Source: Plakobranchus ocellatus (taxonomy: Eukaryota; Mollusca; Gastropoda; Plakobranchidae). From it: DNA of 49,162 nucleotides. The notes beneath the pieces were generated by a model. That model saw only the letters and a list, made by a program, of their open reading frames with translations, was not told the origin of the DNA and did not search any database. Below are positions 1-23,400 of this stretch, piece after piece. A program made the translations under genes and the position numbers. Positions within the stretch are counted from its first letter, which is position 1; each line of letters starts with the position of its first letter. The stretch is from positions 2,396,900-2,446,061 of the forward strand of contig BLXT01007159.1 in the NCBI GenBank assembly GCA_019648995.1. Direction: 5' to 3'.

Positions 1-1467
1 TTTTTTTTTTTTTTTTTTTTTTAAAGAAGATATCTAAAAATCTGAGAACTGTTCTCTTCAGCTGTGATAGATTTAACTATTATTCAAAGTGCATTATTTA
101 TTTACCTCATTTAGATTTATTAAGTACAAATGGCTTGAGCAATAGGAAATAAAATTTTTAAAAAAAATGTGTTTTTTTGTGACCAAACAGCAGGAGACAA
201 GTCGGCTTTCGATACAGGCATAAGTTAAAATTGTACCCCAATTCTATGCTATGTATATTACGAAACAAACCAATTTCACTTATTTGATTAACTTGTTATA
301 TGTTGGCAATAAAAAAAAAAGAAGGACTAGTTTTTTTAAGGGACCATTACATTTTTTTTTGTTTCTGACGCTCATTTTATTGTTGATAGGCAATGAATAG
401 CTTCATTTTGATTGCTTCAGACTGCTGTATATAAAACTGTCTACTATTTGATGGTGTTATATAATTTCTTTCTACTTTTCATTTCATTTGGATCTTATCC
501 TTGAACCTAACTACCGTTTAGCCCTACGTCAAACAATCCTATACATCATGTTTGATTTGTTTCATTGCTTCCATTTTGGCATTTGCCTCCTTTTCTTTCT
601 CTTCATTTCATATTGTCATGCTCTTAACTTTACATTGACTTTGTACTTTTATGAAATCAAATTTACGCAACTGTTTGTTCTATGCAAAGGGATTTGTATT
701 GCTTGTTTTAATTTTCAATGCATTGTAAAATTAATCTTTACAGCATTTTAAAAAGATAATCTTCAGTTGTTTTAAATGTGTAACCTTTTTGGGTTTTTCT
801 TTTAATTTCCGTGAATAACTGAAAATGGAAAAGATGTTCAACCTGTGCACTTTAGATCTGTTTGCCCATATGGATTGTAATAAACATAATGAAGATTAGA
901 CTTAAAGTGAAATGGTTTGTTTTTGGCAAGCAAGGACCGACACCAAGCTAACTGTGAACTGATAACTCCTGTATGGATTCATTTTTTATGCTAAGTTTGG
1001 TTTTGTTGAGTCATATTTCTGCTGTGTTGGAATGCAGTCTTGCTCTTACTTTGCACGTATGTATAGTGCGCTGAATGCAAATTAGACCTAGATAACAGTT
1101 TTTGATTCTGATGTGTGTTCTCATGTTTTTAAGCATTAACTTTCAGTGTGTTGATATCACGCTATGGCCATGGTCAGTAGATTGGTTGGTCTGTTAACTG
1201 ACTAGGTGTGGCAGTTAAAAAAAAAAAAAGAGAACAGGGCTTTGGAGTGATGGAATGGATACCATAAAACCAATAATTTTTATATTGGTTTTAAGGAAGT
1301 ATGCTACTTAAAATTTAGGATTGAAGTTAACAATCTTGCTCGCAAATTTGAGCAAGATCTTTAAAGCTTTAATCATATTCTTGATATCCCAAATTCAAGT
1401 TGGACATTGACAGAAAGACTTCTTTTTGCACATAAATGTTGTAAGTTGTACCATGTCCGTTTTGCAG
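1..1467 (+). other. RBMS intron (5' end outside window)
   Basis: T-rich intronic sequence opening with a poly(T) run at 1-22. No coding exon is visible. The only structured element seen is a 9-bp perfect inverted repeat at 1333-1358, about 110 bases before the exon. Small ORFs such as 488-751 are T-rich chance frames. Confidence 0.5.
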
Positions 1468-11830
<10,363 letters not shown>

Positions 11831-12109
11831 ATTGCTTTCATCCCATTGCTATGTTCACTGTGTTCCTTTATAGGTAAGTCAATACAAAGTTTACATCTTA
11901 GCTCCATTTCTGGTCAAAATATCGGGGTCAACTTGATCTGGAATCTACATTTGTGGTTACACTTGCATAGAAATTTGAAAGAGCACAGTCTGAATAATCA
12001 ATAAATCAACTTATCCACTCAAAGGAGGCTTTTAAAGGTTAACTGTTTAGGTGTTTTCAGATCTAGATCCAGAACCATCAGTTTAATGAGCCATTTTACA
12101 AAAATCCTG

Positions 12110-13750
12110 TAACGTATTTTGATGCACAGAATACGCAAGAGTCTAAGACCAGAAATATCTCCAAAACAGTTGGCTTTATGACTGATAAAGGGACCAGAAA
12201 CGTAGCATTCACTTTGTCAATGCTTATGAAAAGATGCATAGAAATGCAAAAAGATGTCCACCTCTGTTTCATTGACTATTCTAGAGCCTTTGACTAAGTC
12301 AAACATGTAGAGCTGTTTAGTATACTAAAAAAAATTAGGCATCGATGGGAAAGATATGAGAGTAATTAGAAATTTACACTGAGATCAAAATGCATCTTTA
12401 AGAATTGAAGGAGAAATAGTGATTTCAAATCCATCAAAAGAAATGTGAGGCAGGAATGTGTACTGTCTCCTGATCTTTTTAACCCTTACAGGAATCTTAA
12501 GGAATCTTGATTATAGAGAATCTTAATAATCTCAGGCATGCAGATCATACAGAATTAATAGCAGAATCTAGCAAACAACTCCAAAAACTTCTAGATACTG
12601 TAGTTTTAAAGAGTGAAAGAATGGGCCTGCCTTTGAATGTAACGAAAACGGAATGTATGATCATCTCAAAAAAATCCTCTAGCTCCAAGTGCAATCTTGT
12701 TAGCAAAGGCGAACAAATCAAACAAGTTAAAAAAATTCAAATATCTAGGTTACCTGATAACATCAGATGGCAGATGCACAAGTGAAATAAGTAAAAGAAT
12801 CCTACGTCCTACCCTACGTCCTACGAGGCTCTGTCCATCCACTGCAGGATGTAGCCCTCCGCATCACCTCTCCATTCGTCTCGGTCTCTTGCGTCTCTGC
12901 TCCACGTATTTCCCTTCGTCTTCACAATATCGTCTCGCCATCTCCTTGCTTGTCTTCCTCTTGATCTTTTGCTGTTCCTGGGTTGCCATTCGGTGACTCA
13001 AAGGGTCCATCTGTTGTCCTTTAATCTAGCCACATGTCCAGCCCATTTCCATTTTTGTTTCGCCACAAAGTCTACGATGTCTTGTATTTGTGTTCTTTTT
13101 CTTATCTCACTGCACTTCACTCGGTCTGCCAGCTTTATTCCTAGTATCTTTCTCTCCATTGCTCTTTGTGCAACTCTTAACTTTTGGGTCGTAGCTTTTG
13201 TCAATGACCAAGTTTGGCATCCGAAGGTCATGGTGGGGAGGTCACACTGATCGTAAACTTGTCTTTTTTAGAGAAATGGTCAAAGATACATTCCAAAAAA
13301 TGAAACCAATACTGGCAAACAGAAACATAAGTATGGAAATCAAAATAAGGGTAGTGAAAACATATGTATGGTCAGTACTTTTGTATGGTAGTGAGAGTTT
13401 GACAATAAACAAATAGAGAAAAAACTAGAAACAGTAGAGATGTGGTTTATCAGAAGAATAATGAGGATATCATGGACAGAAAAAAAAGTCCAATGAATTG
13501 TTTCTGAAAGAGGCTAATCTTGAGGGATAACTAATTAAAACTATAAGACAGAAGCAACTTAGAACACTAAGCAGTTACGAGAAAGATTGAAGGCAAACGC
13601 GGTAAAGATAAACAGAGAATACTGTTATTGAAAGTCTTAATCATAGGCAACAGGCAAGCGTAGCACAACAACTTTATGAGGTTAACTGAGAATAGGTTTG
13701 AGTGGAGGAACATGATCGCCAATGTCTTTTCCACACAATGTACCTGAAGA
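12110..13750 (+). mobile_element. degraded non-LTR (LINE) retrotransposon, reverse transcriptase to C-terminus, interrupted
   Basis: Plus-strand fragments in several frames keep the order of a LINE reverse transcriptase. There is an FIDYSRAFD palm motif near 12270-12296, then EAGMCTVS/CVLSPDLFN-like motif B near 12450-12480, then LRHADHTELIAES at about 12530-12570. In the last, the catalytic YADD box has decayed to HADH. A thumb-like segment follows (LNVTKTECMIISKKSSS, then KKFKYLGYLITSDGRCTSE). After an antisense insertion the element resumes near 13270 with FQKMKPILANRNISMEIKIR, VLLYGSESLTINK and RRIMRISWTE, and ends near IANVF at about 13730. Many stops and frameshifts show it is dead. The 5' half, with ORF1 and endonuclease, is absent. 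Confidence 0.8.
12803..13268 (-). mobile_element. younger 5'-truncated non-LTR retrotransposon inserted antisense into the older one
   Basis: On the minus strand a nearly continuous frame runs from about 13265 to a TAG at 12821-12823. It holds TFGCQTWSLTKATTQKLR, KWKWAGHVARLKDNRWTL and ARRWRDDIVKTKGNTWSR, ending ILQWMDRAS-stop: the typical C-terminal part of a LINE polyprotein (the 'WAGHVAR' region after the reverse transcriptase). One internal TGA (after NRWTL, explained by CGA to TGA) is the only break, so it is far better preserved than its host element. The 3' side bears a short repeated ctacgtcctac tail. It is 5'-truncated, as LINE insertions commonly are. Confidence 0.8.
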
Positions 13751-14828
13751 AGAAGTTTAGATGTGCGTCCTTTCCCTTTTTTTCCGATCTTTTCCCATTG
13801 CTATGGTTTTTTTAACGTTTTTTTATTTTTAAATACAGGAACTTCTATTTCTTGAGACTAGTCCTAATGAATAATTTGTGGCCTTTTAAAAAACGATCAT
13901 ATTTCAGAAAGACACGTCACATGAATCCATTCATTGTTTTAAATATGAACTCTGACTAATTTGGTCTGGTCTTTTGCCCTATCATATTCAAATTATGATT
14001 TTTTTTTATGGCTGAAAATGTTTTAATTTTTGCTATAAACTCAATTATGCCTTTGTGAGCAATATGAATTTAAATCATACAACGTTTTCGTCTCTGCGAA
14101 GTGATACATTTTGCACTCTTTTCACTTACAATGGGCAAAAGATACAGGCACCATTCAGAGAATAGAATTGGAGTTTAAAGGGCTCGAGGTAGCTTATTAA
14201 TTTAACCTATTTTTTTGCACTTTTTGGTCTAATGAAATCAAGATTGCACTGTGCTCTTTTATCTTGCAAACATGTTTTTCATTGATCTTAACTCCGAAGT
14301 TGGGGTGATTACATTGGGGCTTTTCTGCAGATTCTCTTCTTTTGTGATTCTCTGCTTTTTACATTTTGATGTTACAATAGAGGCTAGTTCACTGTAATCT
14401 TTCTATCTTCTGCTTTGCCTGCCTGTATATCTCCCTTCTTGTAATTACACTAACTTTTTAAAGTCTAGTCTTTGTCGGTGTAGATTTTTGTATGACTGCT
14501 CAGTTTGCATATTTTTGCTAAGTCAGGAGAGCTTGATGGCTTTTCCATTTCTGGCTTTCATTACTTCACAATGCATTTGAGATATGTAAAAGATGCCGAG
14601 AAGTTTGTGGAAACATCATCACAAATGCCTATAGCCCTATCATTAAAAAATATGGATATGAACATGAAAGAAATTAGACTGATCTTGGAGCTGATAGTGA
14701 TTTTTTACTTTTTCAAATGACTTTAAACTTAAATTTGCAACTGTGGTCTTAGGAATTAATTACAGCTTAAATGCCTCCAGTTTCCAGTTCCTTTTTGCCA
14801 ATGTATTTGTCATTCTCTGGACTATCTA

Positions 14829-14936
14829 CATGAAAACCTCTTCAAAGTGATTTACCAAGTTGATTAGCTCTCTCTTCTCTCCAGCTGAGCTGACAATGTC
14901 GTTGACTAGCACAATGTAAGCTTCTGGTGTCGACTC
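14829..14936 (-). pseudogene. possible short antisense coding relic
   Basis: A 36-codon open stretch on the minus strand reads ESTPEAYIVLVNDIVSSAGE, then KRELINLVNHFEEVFM, then a stop; a continued reading after the stop gives more protein-like sequence. Composition is less AT-biased than the surroundings. I do not recognise the family; a retroelement fragment is the most likely origin. Weak evidence. Confidence 0.15.
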
Positions 14937-15531
14937 TTTTTTTTATAATAATTTGTCCATTATTGTTTGTCAGAACATGGTCTAGATTTAACTAAAGATT
15001 GATTGCTTGATAAGCTCAGATTCAGAAGAAAAAAAATTGTTATTATTATTTTTTTTTTTTTTTGAGTGCTTGCAAACGATGATAAGTTTTCAAATCAATA
15101 ATAAGAAAATTTTGGTCATAAAGCGCAAATGGACTATCCAAGCATTAGGATAATGAAATAATTTTGTAATTGAGATTTTGTAGTGGTCATCAATGATTCT
15201 GGCCTTAGTCATTCATATCTGGCCTTAGTTGGCTTTGCGATTGTTCTCTGTTTACATATCTCTATTTCTTTTTTAAGAATTAATTGCTGAAAAATTGCAC
15301 CGGCATATTAATTAAACAAAAGTAGTTTTTTACTTCTCTATAAAAATGAATTTGTTTATCTTTTCTACTTCATCTGTGTCTTTTGCCTACATATCATTTT
15401 CTTCTAAGTCAATTATATTCATGCAGTGAGTAAAAATATTTGATATCCATGTCAAAAATTAATATTCTCATCTTTAACCTTCTCTAAATTTTGTCATCTT
15501 TTATCCCTGGTACCGTTTTGTTCTTCCTTAG

Positions 15532-17345
15532 CCCACCAGCGAAGTTTGAAGGAGACTACAAGGCATTAACCAAAGCAAATCATATGCTATGATCAAACAC
15601 CCTTACAAGGCAAAGAAGACCTGGACAGTGGGAAAATTATACTTTATATTCAAGCCAAGATAGTTGATGGATTATGATTGTAATGGCTCTTTGTGGCCAG
15701 TCAAAAGAGGCATCTAGCTTAGATTTTCAGCGTATGTTGATTCTCTGCATTTCATGTTCAGTTTTTGTAAATGGCAGACACTTTGATGAAAAGAAATGTG
15801 TGTCTGAAGATTGTCCAATGTGATTCTTTGATTTGAAATGGTTGTAGTTTTAAGACACTGGTTAGCTTGATCTAGTCATGTGAAAAAAATATTGAATGTA
15901 ATAATTTTTAATGATAAGGCATTGCAAACTTGCCATCATGACTTAATAATACAAGCTGAATAATGGTTTTGTTTTTTTTAAAGAAATTTCCTTTGTATGT
16001 GAAGAGTGCGGGCAAGCAAATAAGACAAATATGTACTAAATAGTCTTTGGAGAAATGTCTGCTCCTAATTACCATTGAAGTAAGCTGAGCAAAATGGCTT
16101 TGTTGAACATATAAAAGGTGGAGAGAAGGAGGAATATGAAATTCATAGAAGGAAGTAATTTTGTATTGCAAGTCATCAACTAGAGTTTTGCACTTTGTAC
16201 ATTGTCCATTTGTCGTTCAATCTTAACATCAGTCTCAAAGGTTTTCTGGTGTTCTCAATTTTTTACATTCGGTTTTGTGAAATCTTTGTGTGCCTCTTTA
16301 CATGCTTTTAGTTTGCATTCCGTTTACATTTTCAAAATTGTAGTTAGGATATATATAATTTGTTGATTTTAATACAATATGATACTTTTAAAAAAGTGGC
16401 TTTTTTTTTGTTACTCTTCTGTTTTTTTGTACAATACTTATTAAATTGTTTTTATGCTCTAAGGAGTGAGTCCTATTTTTCAATTAAATAATGTTTATAA
16501 ATTATAATGTGTGGGTCTTGATGTGTGATTGATTTGGCCTTGGATTTTTTTTAGATGAATAGAGTATTGTTCTGAAAAATGGCATTTTTCAAATTCCTAC
16601 TAAACCTTAAGAACTAGTTGTAAAATACTGTGTCTAGAGACTAGTTCTAATAAGTCAGATATTTTTTGCATCACTGTTGAAAAAAAAGTTTTTATTCCTC
16701 GTCATTGCTTTTTTCATGAAAAAAAAATTGAAATGACAATAAATAACATTGAATTGTTTTCAATAACAGCAACTATTCTTAGTTTTTACCCTTGTAAAGC
16801 TTATGTTATACAATTTTGGCTGCATCCAAAATTGAAAAGGTTGTCTAGCTCATTTGGACTGGTCTCGAGAAACTTTGTATGAAATTTATACGGATTTTTG
16901 GGCATTTAAAGTTTTTTTGCATCATACATTTTTGGTTTAGTGTAACAGTATAATTTTTTCAAATTCATAACAGGGGGGCATCATTTGCTTTGTAATTGCA
17001 TGCAAGAGAAGTAAAAGGAAATTGAGTTTTTAAAGTGAAATAGAAGCCTAATCTTCTATTACTTTATGTTTTTGTTTTACATTTAAATAATCTTCAGGGT
17101 GTCATTTTACCATTTTTATGAATGTTTAATATAGTGTTGGTGTTAAATTGCTTTTTTTTTCAGTGATTCTTTCAAGTGCCTTCAATTTATTTTTTGACTC
17201 ATTCACATGAAATTATGGATATATTGAGCTCTCATGATCCAAGTTTTTTTCATCTAGATTTAAACATTTCATGTTTGATTTTTATATTATTGCCGTCAAA
17301 TAAGACACTGTAAATATTACAATAAAAATTTTTTTACATGGTTTA
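15532..17345 (+). other. RBMS: candidate spliced 3'-UTR exon of RBMS with poly(A) signals
   Basis: A strong pyrimidine tract and acceptor (taccgttttgttcttccttag) end at 15531, in line with the donor at 11874. No convincing ORF follows. The stretch is T-rich and has AATAAA at 16738-16743 and 17321-17326. The second lies just after a Pumilio-type TGTAAATA at 17309-17316 and before a T-rich stretch, a good cleavage-site arrangement. A further AATAAA is at 17768-17773. The extent is inferred; transcript data are needed to fix the end. Confidence 0.4.
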
Positions 17346-20300
17346 GACAGCACTGAGAAATGGAAATTGTTTAACAAGGCTTTTCTACCTCTAAAAATTA
17401 AAAAAATTACTATAGAGAAGGACACTGAAACTTCTCTCTTGTTTGCAAAGAGAAGAAAGTACTTTTAAAATCATATTTAGATCTGTTTATACCCAATTAA
17501 TATTTCTTTTTCTTTACCATCTAAAGTCAGTCAAGTTGTTGCCAAGAGTAATATTAAAATGTTTATTTTATTTTGAAGATTAGAAAATGCAAACCCACAA
17601 TTTGAAGCGGGAAGCAAATGCAGTTTATAATGAAGAATCTGAAAATATTAGGCCTCATTAATTTCAAATCGAAATTCACTAATAGATCTTGACAGCCACT
17701 GTTAAATTTATAGCTCTGCTATTGCCCACTTGTTTGAAGTACATTTTTATTTTATGACTATTTTCTTAATAAATCTTTAAATTTATGAAAACAAGTTAAG
17801 AAAGTTTTTTCTCTAAAACATTATTTTAATAACTGAAGAATACTAAAGGTAAAGTCAATAAACAACTTTTCTCTATGAAAAACAGAATTTTGTTCCCGTA
17901 AACTGTAATTTTACTTCTTTAATTGTTCTTTTTTCTCTAAGTTCCCCATTAGTGGTTTCAAATACACTAATTCAGTCAAGATAAACCAATTTTTGGTTAA
18001 AAGGGCATAAATTCATTCTTTGTAGTTTAATTTTCGTATCAAAGAATAAAAATTATGCTTCTGCAAATCAGAATAGAAAGGTTGACTAATAATTTTTTCA
18101 TGACTTAGCAATTGGACTTTTTTTTTGCTAATTATTCATTTCATTCACTTTGCAATAATAGTTTCTTTGTTGCTGTTTTAATTGGGGCTGAAATAAGGAA
18201 GAAAATTAGATAAAGGGAAACATATGTAGGTTTTAGGAATGGGGCAGAACTTTTTTTTTATTTTTCTTTTCTTAAAGGAGGAAAAAGTTAAATCATCTTT
18301 TTTAAGATACCATTCCATCTGCCTTGAAAATAAGAGAACCAAAAATCTGCTTGACTCAAGTTAAAAGCATAACTAATGTACTGAAAGCTAAAGATATTTT
18401 TTTAACAAAAAGTGCTATACTTACTATTATTTTGATTATTTAAAACCCCTTATTCCCTGTAGTCCATTAGTGAGGCTTAACATCTCTAAACGAAATCCAG
18501 TATGTGGTGTAAAATGTGACAAAAAATCCCACATTAACTCTGAAAAAAATCTATGAGAGAAAAAAAAAGCTTTTGATTCATCTTACAATAAGCTCCCTTG
18601 ATTTCTGCAGATTCAATTTTAATGTAAAACATTCATTCTAATTTAACTTGCTTAGAAAGATCCCTAATAGGTTCATGAAATAGCTTGCCTTTTTTTTCCA
18701 GTTGTTTTTTTATTGTATGGAACATAATATTGACTACAATCAGATGAAATAGATTCCGTGTAAGAGGGGATTTTACAATTTATAAAGAAATATGTGCAAC
18801 ACGGACCTATCCTTAAAATAGGAAAACATAATTATTACTTTTCCAGGCCTATTCATCAAGACATAAAAAAAAAGAAAGAAATTTAAGACATTTTGGTAAG
18901 AAAAAAAATGGAACATTTGTTAGTGTTGTTACTTTGTAAGTTTACATGAGCAACAGTTATTGGATATGATTATAGGAACACACAAAATTATATCTTAACT
19001 CCCCCTAACTAAGCGTCATTGATTGCTCCATACAATTTTTTTAATTGAAAATTGAAAATCAAATTGATGGTAGAGACAAATCACAAATTTAAAAGTCAAC
19101 ATTCAAATTTGAGAAAACACACTTTTGTTTGTGGATTACACTATTGCTTTTATTTGCAAAAGATTCATTGAAATTGAAAAACCTTTCACTAAAACGTAAA
19201 ATATATACGCTTCTCAATGTAAGTATGATTGTATTTTTTTTTGTCAATTAGAAAAATGATCTGGCAAAATATTCTGGCGCTGATTAGTGAACATGAGAAG
19301 AGCAATATATTTTAGGGGAACCTACAACAGGTTGCCCACACATTTGTATAATTTAGTTTTATTCAGTCCAGTTAAGAGGTTAAAAGGAAAAAAAAAAACG
19401 AATTCACCCCTGTGATTCGATTGTCAAGTATTTATGAACTTTGATAAATAGAAAGAGATCTAACTAATTTTTATGTCAACCATAATACCACAGAACAGAA
19501 AAATTAAATTAAAAAAAAAATCTTTGTGGTGGTGTCCAAAAAATATGTTTGCTTACAGTGTAATTGAATAATGACATTTTAGCCTGAATAATTAAGTCAC
19601 ATAACTTGTTATTATAATGGAGAAAGCTGCAAAAAAATGCAAAAGTAAATGTTAAACTCATTTGCTCTACATGAAAATTATCCAATGTTAGATGATTTTT
19701 CCAGAAACAAGTTATTATTGCATTTGAATTTTCATGCTGATTGATGTCCCTTTTTCAGTGTAGATTAGATAACTTTTCCCAATGACATTGTGTCGGATGT
19801 GTCAAAATTATAATTATGATTGTTACTTTTATGAATTTAAACTCTGAAATCAGTGTTCACAAGTTTTTGCTTTTATGTTTGAAGTTTTGTGAAACCATTG
19901 CTTTGATTAAAAAACAAATGTTTTGAGATTAGTTCACATGGGTCAAATGTGCAAATTACATTTTTTAAGAAGATGGCATTTGAAAAATATTTTTTTTCCA
20001 TGCTCAAAGTGTTTCTTTTAGTTTAATCCTACCACAGAGTTACATTCTGCTTTTATAATTTTAGGACATTGAAAATGTCAATAATGCAAAAGTCACTCAT
20101 TTGAACTAATCTCAAGACAAATGTATAATTTTTTCATGATTATTGTCGAAGATTGTTTCAATTTTATCATAGAATCTGATTCTGACGCTAAAAAAAGTGA
20201 CAAATTTATTACCTCTCAGAATTAATTGTAGTCTAGATATTGGTATGTTTTGTGGCTGTTTGTGTTGTCGCTTTTGCATGAGCTCTTGAATGTGTTTGTG

Positions 20301-20400
20301 CCTTTCCATTTTTCTTTTCCATTCTTTGAAATTTGCCCTTCAATGGTTAGAAGGTGCACAAAAATAAATGTTGTAGAAATCAACAATGTAGTGTTTTTTT
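17346..20400. other. non-coding interval downstream of RBMS
   Basis: About 3 kb with no coding exon recognised on either strand. T-rich on the plus strand, with mixed stretches from 18.5 kb. It may hold longer RBMS 3'-UTR forms (AATAAA at 17768-17773) and the intergenic spacer. Nothing else structured was seen. Confidence 0.5.
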
Positions 20401-23400
20401 TGTCATTGTTCTTTTTATGTTTATTTTTTTAAATGTCCAAGTTTAGACGATACAAATATCAAATTCACCATTTAGTCATAAAAGAATAAAGAGGAAAGAT
20501 TTGATTTAAGAATGTAAAGCTAGCCCAATTAGATGCTGTTATAATTACAAAACAGTAGTTTTGAAACAGAAAGAGACAAAAAATCCCAACTAATATTCTC
20601 TGTTGACTACAAATGCAAAACAAAATTTGCCTATATGTGGTAAGATTAAGACAAAAAAAAAGTTATGGCAAAAATGCATCAATAATTTCAACAGCAATAC
20701 ATGTATGGAGACATGTTATTATTTTTTTTGCAAAAACTCATTTTTTTCAAGTAATTTCTTTAAAGTCAATTGGGGCATTAATGTTTGCACCTGCTAGAGA
20801 AATCTCAATATAAAATCAAATGTGTTCCCTTTCTCAGCATTTGTAAATTTGCTCTGTCAGATTTATTAGATGTGCATTGAAAATTCTATACATACCTCCA
20901 TATTGGTAATTTTTATTCATTTGGGCGGCAATATACATCTGTACATGAAAATATTTCAAACCAGAAGGTCATGCAGGAAAAACTGATACTTATAAAGGAT
21001 ACAAAACATACACAAATATGGATGTGGAATTTTTGCAATGACATACAGCAAAATCTCAAACGGAAATTACTGTTCACTTACATTCTTCCTAATTAATCTT
21101 CACAATTTTGGCCAATATGGTGCTTTTTTTTTATGAAAAATACATTGATTTCAAGGGGGCCAGATGAATCCAATGAGTTATCCCATTTTTCATTTTCTTT
21201 TATCACTTAAATATTCGGGGTAATTTATGTTTTTCCTACCTGCTGTGCAATTTCATATTCATCAAATTTCCATTATTAATATCTCAGTATGCACAGTGAC
21301 AATACTTTTCTTTGATGTTTTGAACAGGAATACATTGCTTAGTGGCTCAAAGCATACTCCAAGTCTTGGATGAAGGATATTTATAATTCTACAGCATTAA
21401 ACAGAGCACAAAAATGTGGCCTTTTTCATTGAAACTCAGCAAAATTCAAAATTGGGATTCTGATTCAATAAAACTGAGTAGAGCACAAATATTCTCTCTT
21501 GAAGCTCAAAATATAGCCATAAGTTAAAAAAAAATAATAATTGATGCTCTTCTGGTCTGCAACAACTAAGAAAAAAAATGATAATCAAAAGAAACCTAAA
21601 TAAAGCAAAAAAAAAAAAAATACGGAACATCATGTATTTAAGGAAAAAAATTTAACATGATAATAATATATACAACTTCAATCTATCAGTTTTACTGGCA
21701 ACTGGAAATTGTCTTGCTTCATTTTTCAAGCCAGTCAGAAACAAAAATATCAAGAAACAGAATGCTGTTTGTACAAGTTTGACAAAACATGTAAATATTT
21801 CTTAAAATGCATTTAAAAGAAAATATAATAAATAAAAACCTTTATATACATGGATATTTCTAAAGTGAGATGTGACTAAGTGTGCACATTGGACGGATTA
21901 AGTGTTGAAGCACACTCTTGTAATAAATAAATAAATATATAAATAAATACAAAATGAGTTAAAATCTAATTCATTTCAAATGAAATCTTTACATTCACAT
22001 GTCACATGTTTTGCATTAATATTTTTACGTTTTTGAAAAAAAAGACAAAAAGAAAGTAACATACTTATGAAATAAGGTATGGAATGTATCATTTTGATAA
22101 AGCAGCTTATCTTATCAACAAATTAGAGAATGTCCTTTCTCAATAAATAAACATATAAGAAAGTAATGCTTTTTATGTAAAATTATAATTTTCTTACTTT
22201 CTAACTCTACAAAGAAGGTAATTTGATTTTAATCTACCACATTTCAATGATTTGATGTCTCAGTGAACAGCTTCAAAAATACCCAATTGAATAAAAGCCT
22301 ACAAAATACTTTTATTAAAATAGTTTTGAAAGCTTCTAAAATTTAAAATTTCTACCTTCATAACATGATTTTGCAAACAGGAATAAAGTGCTCAACTTAA
22401 CCACTGCATCAAGAGGTGTCCCAATCAATAATAAGCTGTGATGTTAAAAATATACCTAATATTGCATTCTCAAGACCCATTAGTTTCTACAACAAAACCA
22501 ACTTGTCAAAATTAAACGTATAAAAGAAAATGGACGGGTTCCAGCAAGGTCAGGTTGGTGGTGACAATAAAAATAAAAAAAATTTGTGTATAAATGTATG
22601 GCAAAATCGGAATGTGTTGACTCTTGGACGGACGAATGTACTGCAAATGGATTTAAAAAAAAAAAATTGAGGAAAGTATGTATGATGAGTTCTTGAATAA
22701 ACATACTTAAAGACATAATAAATATGACAAAAGAAGACTAAAACATAACTTTCTTGGCGACATATAAATTCAATTAGGTGTGAAGAGCTGTACAATACAT
22801 TTATGATTAAAATTACACCCCAAAGTTAGCACACATTGGCAATGAAGATATAAAAATGTGATGAGTCAAAATTATCTTCTGGGCCACACTAGTAGCTTCA
22901 CACTCAAACAAATTTTGTGAATTTTTCCTATAAAAATTGATCCTGGGCAAAAGAAAAATAGTTTCAGTAAAAATCTTAAATTAAAAAAAAAATGTAATGC
23001 AAATAATAATGCTTACAAGTTTTCACAACAAGTATAGATTAATTACATTAAATGAATCTCTTTAAACCTGCTTGAAATATATAACCTGTGAGATATGCTA
23101 TAGGGGGCAAAGTTTACTCTAATCAAATTTCATTTCATTAATTGTTGACTATACCACACTGACTGGTTTGAGGTAATGTTATGAATAATTGCTTATTTCT
23201 GGCACCAAACTCGAAAACAATTGAAAAATCAACAGTTTATATCTAACATGATTTAAAGCTAATTCCAATAGCACAAATCATGCCATAAAGGACACAAAGG
23301 AAAACTTTTACTTGGATCTAAATGATATCACATGAAAATATAAAAAATTAGTAAAAACTGACCAGACATTGATATCACAGAAAAGAATCTGGCCATCCCT

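Larger units (their letters stand above)
11874..15531 (+). other. candidate 3'-UTR intron carrying retrotransposon relics
   Basis: Interval between a consensus donor (tag|gtaagtc) and a strong acceptor (ttcttccttag). It contains the nested non-LTR retrotransposons at about 12.1-13.75 kb and a small possible antisense coding relic at 14829-14936. If the intron is not removed, these would lie inside the 3' UTR. Confidence 0.4.

Noticed and set aside
12969..13250. Plus-strand ORFs (12697-12996, 12969-13250) over the antisense insertion
   Set aside because: Shadow frames of the minus-strand LINE fragment; only the plus-strand part before about 12803 belongs to the older element.
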